Positions 36,146 to 37,667 of a stretch of DNA of 37,667 nt are shown here, piece after piece (positions within the stretch are counted from its first letter, which is position 1; each line of letters opens with the position of its first letter). Position numbers and translations under genes: made by a program. The notes beneath the pieces are model-generated. The model was not told where the DNA came from, ran no database searches, and worked only from the letters and a program-made list of their open reading frames with translations. The stretch lies in contig JAGQRI010000183.1 in NCBI GenBank assembly GCA_020425515.1, positions 1 to 37,667 on the forward strand, written 5' to 3'. This DNA comes from Planctomycetota bacterium. Lineage in GTDB: Bacteria; Planctomycetota; UBA8742; UBA2392.

Positions 36146-36171
36146 CCGGGGGCGGGAAAATCCGCCCCCGG
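36146..36171. terminator. Strong GC hairpin after the AhpD/CMD gene
   Basis: CCGGGGGCGG / CCGCCCCCGG is a perfect 10-bp stem with a GAAAAT loop, 10 bp after the stop. A second hairpin follows at 36183-36198 (GGCTGCG-AG-CGCAGCC). There is no T-run, so intrinsic termination is likely weak. The rest of the gap to 36305 holds no recognisable feature. Confidence 0.5.
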
Positions 36172-36305
36172 GCGCCGGGCCGGGCTGCGAGCGCAGCCGG
36201 GGCACGCTCAGCCACGGCGAAAGACTCGTGTGACCGTGGGCACTGCGAACTTGTCTGCCGCACGCCGTCTCCTTTAATAGGCCGGTTCCCTAAGTGGAGT
36301 GACCG

Positions 36306-36962
36306 ATGAGACGAGCTGTGCAGGCCGCGCTGGTCGGCTGCGTGCTGCTGCTTTGCCTGGGCGGTTGCGACGGCCACGGCGACGGCGAATGGAAGGCCTC
36401 GCCCCTCTCCAATGATCCGGCCCGCGGGAACTCGGAACCCGGCGGGAACTCAGTGGATGCCGCCTCCAAATTCCCGGACCTGGCCGCCAACGAGTCCGGC
36501 GGCGACGGCTCGGTAATCAAAATTGTTGACGCGGCCGGGCGAATCCAGAAAGGCAACCGGATCACGCTCGCATTCACGACCTTCCCCATCAGGGATGACG
36601 AGCAGCGCCAGTGGCTAACCGACGGCGGGGGCAGCGCCATGGCCAGCGGCTTTCGCATCATGGGGCACGGCGAAGTCTTCATTGAAATCGGCATCAAGCT
36701 GAAGAACGGCGCGACGGCCTTATCGAAAGCGAACGTCGAGAAGTGGTACTTCATGATGTTCAACTACACCGAGTTGCAATGGGGCGACGAATATGACGGC
36801 GGCGACGGCTTTGAGGTACTCGAAGGCGACCTCAAAAAGGGCGGCGTGGTGAAGGTCCGCCTGTCGAAGACGGGCAGCGCCAGCGGCAACTCAGAGGTCG
36901 AGCATCATTATTACTTCAAACTCGACCGCAGCGTGAAGCTCCACTACGCGCCGAAGGAGTAG
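36306..36962 (+). CDS. Unknown lipoprotein
   Basis: This 218-residue protein has a lipoprotein signal peptide: MRRAVQAALVGCVLLLCLGGC, with lipobox LGGC at about 18-21. A Ser/Gly/Asn-rich low-complexity linker follows (about 22-65). The folded part is beta-rich, with VIKIVDAAGRIQKGNRITLAF, GHGEVFIEIGIKLKNGA and EHHYYFKLDRSVKLHY. I do not recognise the domain; it may be an immunoglobulin-like or NEAT-like beta sandwich. It should be anchored in a membrane facing the periplasm. It stands 6 bp upstream of a small broken gene. Confidence 0.7.
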   Translation: MRRAVQAALVGCVLLLCLGGCDGHGDGEWKASPLSNDPARGNSEPGGNSVDAASKFPDLAANESGGDGSVIKIVDAAGRIQKGNRITLAFTTFPIRDDEQRQWLTDGGGSAMASGFRIMGHGEVFIEIGIKLKNGATALSKANVEKWYFMMFNYTELQWGDEYDGGDGFEVLEGDLKKGGVVKVRLSKTGSASGNSEVEHHYYFKLDRSVKLHYAPKE

Positions 36963-36968
36963 GGCATT

Positions 36969-37090
36969 ATGCGAACCCGACTGCTTGTGGCTGCGTGCGC
37001 GCTGTTAGTGTGCGCGCGCGCATCAACCAGCGCTCATGGAACGAGGAACACACCCTCAAAGAGCTGGTCAAGACGTACCTGATAAACTGA
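36969..37090 (+). pseudogene. Small broken gene: signal peptide joined out of frame to a protein tail
   Basis: An ATG at 36969 opens a signal-peptide-like stretch (MRTRLLVAACALLVCARA). In this frame it soon runs into low-quality sequence and stops at 37080-37082. In another frame, directly after the alternating run TGCGCGCGCGC (37011-37021), protein-like sequence appears (RINQRSWNEEHTLKELVKTYLIN) and ends at 37088-37090. Removing one CG from the run would join the two. It is probably the relic of a deleted or slipped gene. It is too short to name. Confidence 0.4.
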
Positions 37091-37172
37091 AAAGGACCGG
37101 GCAGCGTCAGGTTTTGTCGCAACCTCAGGCTGCAGTCAGGGTTTGATGGCTGATACCTGTGCGGAGATCGCT

Positions 37173-37667
37173 ATGAACCGTCGTTTGTTGCTCGCTGCAA
37201 GTCTTTGCGGCGCCGTGTTTTGTGGAGTACTCGCCGTCGCCTCTACGCCATCGCTGGCCCAGGAGGAACCAACCGAGGCCGCCAAGGACAAGGAAACCAC
37301 CACCGGCGCGCCCGAGCGCGAGGTCAGCAACCGCATCGACACCGAGATCAGGAAGGTCTGGGAACGCGACGGGGTCAAGCCGACCAAAGAGTCCGGCGAC
37401 CAGGAGTTCATCCGCCGCGTCTACCTCGACACCGTGGGGCTGCCGCCGACGGCCGAAGAAATCACCGCCTTCTGCAAGGACAAAGACAAGGAAAAGCGCC
37501 GCGCGCTGGTCGCGAAGCTGGTCGATGACGAACGCTTCGGGCGCCACATGGCCGACCTGTGGACAAACATCCTGCTCGGGCGTGGCGGGCGCGACTACGG
37601 CGGCAGCGGCAACCTGTTCTCGGTCTGGCTGTCCGAGCGCATCAACAAGGGCGACCACTTCAGCGAC
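37173..37667 (+). CDS. DUF1549 (PSCyt2) domain protein, N-terminal 165 residues (cut by window edge)
   Basis: The ATG at 37173 has GGAG 7 bp upstream. A signal peptide (RRLLLAASLCGAVFCGVLAVASTPSLAQ, cleavage at ALA-Q) is followed by a Glu/Lys/Thr-rich linker. DUF1549 starts at about residue 60, with IDTEIRKVWERDGVKPTKES, FIRRVYLDTVGLPPTAEEITAF and KRRALVAKLVDDERFGRHMADLWTNILLGR. DUF1549 is very common in Planctomycetota, usually followed by DUF1553 in a large secreted protein of unknown function. The frame is open at the window edge with no stop, so the rest lies outside. Confidence 0.9.
   Translation, partial: MNRRLLLAASLCGAVFCGVLAVASTPSLAQEEPTEAAKDKETTTGAPEREVSNRIDTEIRKVWERDGVKPTKESGDQEFIRRVYLDTVGLPPTAEEITAFCKDKDKEKRRALVAKLVDDERFGRHMADLWTNILLGRGGRDYGGSGNLFSVWLSERINKGDHFSD

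Noticed and set aside
34855-36309. 484-residue open frame on the plus strand
   Set aside because: It is antisense to tetR and out of frame with the AhpD/CMD gene; Arg-rich, low-complexity translation.

Overview
The window is about 37.7 kb of GC-rich bacterial chromosome, most consistent with a member of the Planctomycetota. The main taxonomic clue is the truncated DUF1549 (PSCyt2-type) gene at the right edge, a family typical of that phylum. A Rieske/cytochrome b operon with a cytochrome c tail, a glycine-rich beta-helix surface protein and many intergenic palindromic repeats fit this. The assignment is inference; there is no rRNA or tRNA gene in the window.

Layout. 1-3650 (minus): rbfA, a Fur-family regulator, a Rieske protein, a cytochrome b with a di-heme c tail, and the start of an unknown gene. 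3750-9780 (plus): a peptide-type ABC importer (binding protein and two permeases, no ATPase) whose second permease carries an insertion of about 495 residues. 9851-15931 (plus): a sigma-54 response regulator, cytochrome c maturation genes (ccmB, ccmC, a ccmD-like gene), a DUF58 protein and a BatA/VWA-like membrane protein. 16149-19272 (minus): a Crp/Fnr regulator, ybaB, dnaX and a DUF2752 membrane protein. 19454-21342 (plus): an ECF sigma factor with a likely membrane anti-sigma partner. 21393-25074: a methyltransferase, a ferredoxin, small unknown genes and a frameshifted remnant, all set among palindromic repeats. 25141-27183 (minus): a fused alpha-beta 2-oxoacid dehydrogenase E1. 27383-30837 (plus): a secreted glycine-rich beta-helix protein and a TPR-like protein. 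31079-33991 (plus): a two-gene TIR-APAZ / short Argonaute operon. 34028-36136: a DODA dioxygenase and TetR regulator divergent from an AhpD/CMD-family protein, with a palindromic operator between them. 36306-37667 (plus): a lipoprotein, a small broken gene and the DUF1549 gene.

Most notable points. (1) The TIR-APAZ / short pAgo pair is a SPARTA-type defence system in lower-GC DNA than its neighbours, with all PIWI catalytic positions I could align replaced. (2) The cytochrome b keeps the two histidines for the p-side heme (bL) but has Tyr and Trp/Leu where the two n-side heme (bH) ligands should be, so a normal Q-cycle looks impossible. (3) Four separate arrays of degenerate 7-bp repeats, each with its own consensus, sit directly at gene starts. 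(4) Several families of palindromic repeats begin exactly at stop codons, and one copy lies in frame in the linker of the fused E1 enzyme. (5) The OppC-like permease has a huge internal coiled-coil/TM insertion.

How the genes may work together: the Rieske/cytochrome b proteins need c-heme attachment, and the nearby ccm genes serve that process. The opp genes form one transporter that must borrow ATPases encoded elsewhere. The TetR/DODA/AhpD group looks like a small inducible unit for an aromatic or oxidised substrate. The TIR protein and the Argonaute are translationally coupled and must act as one complex.
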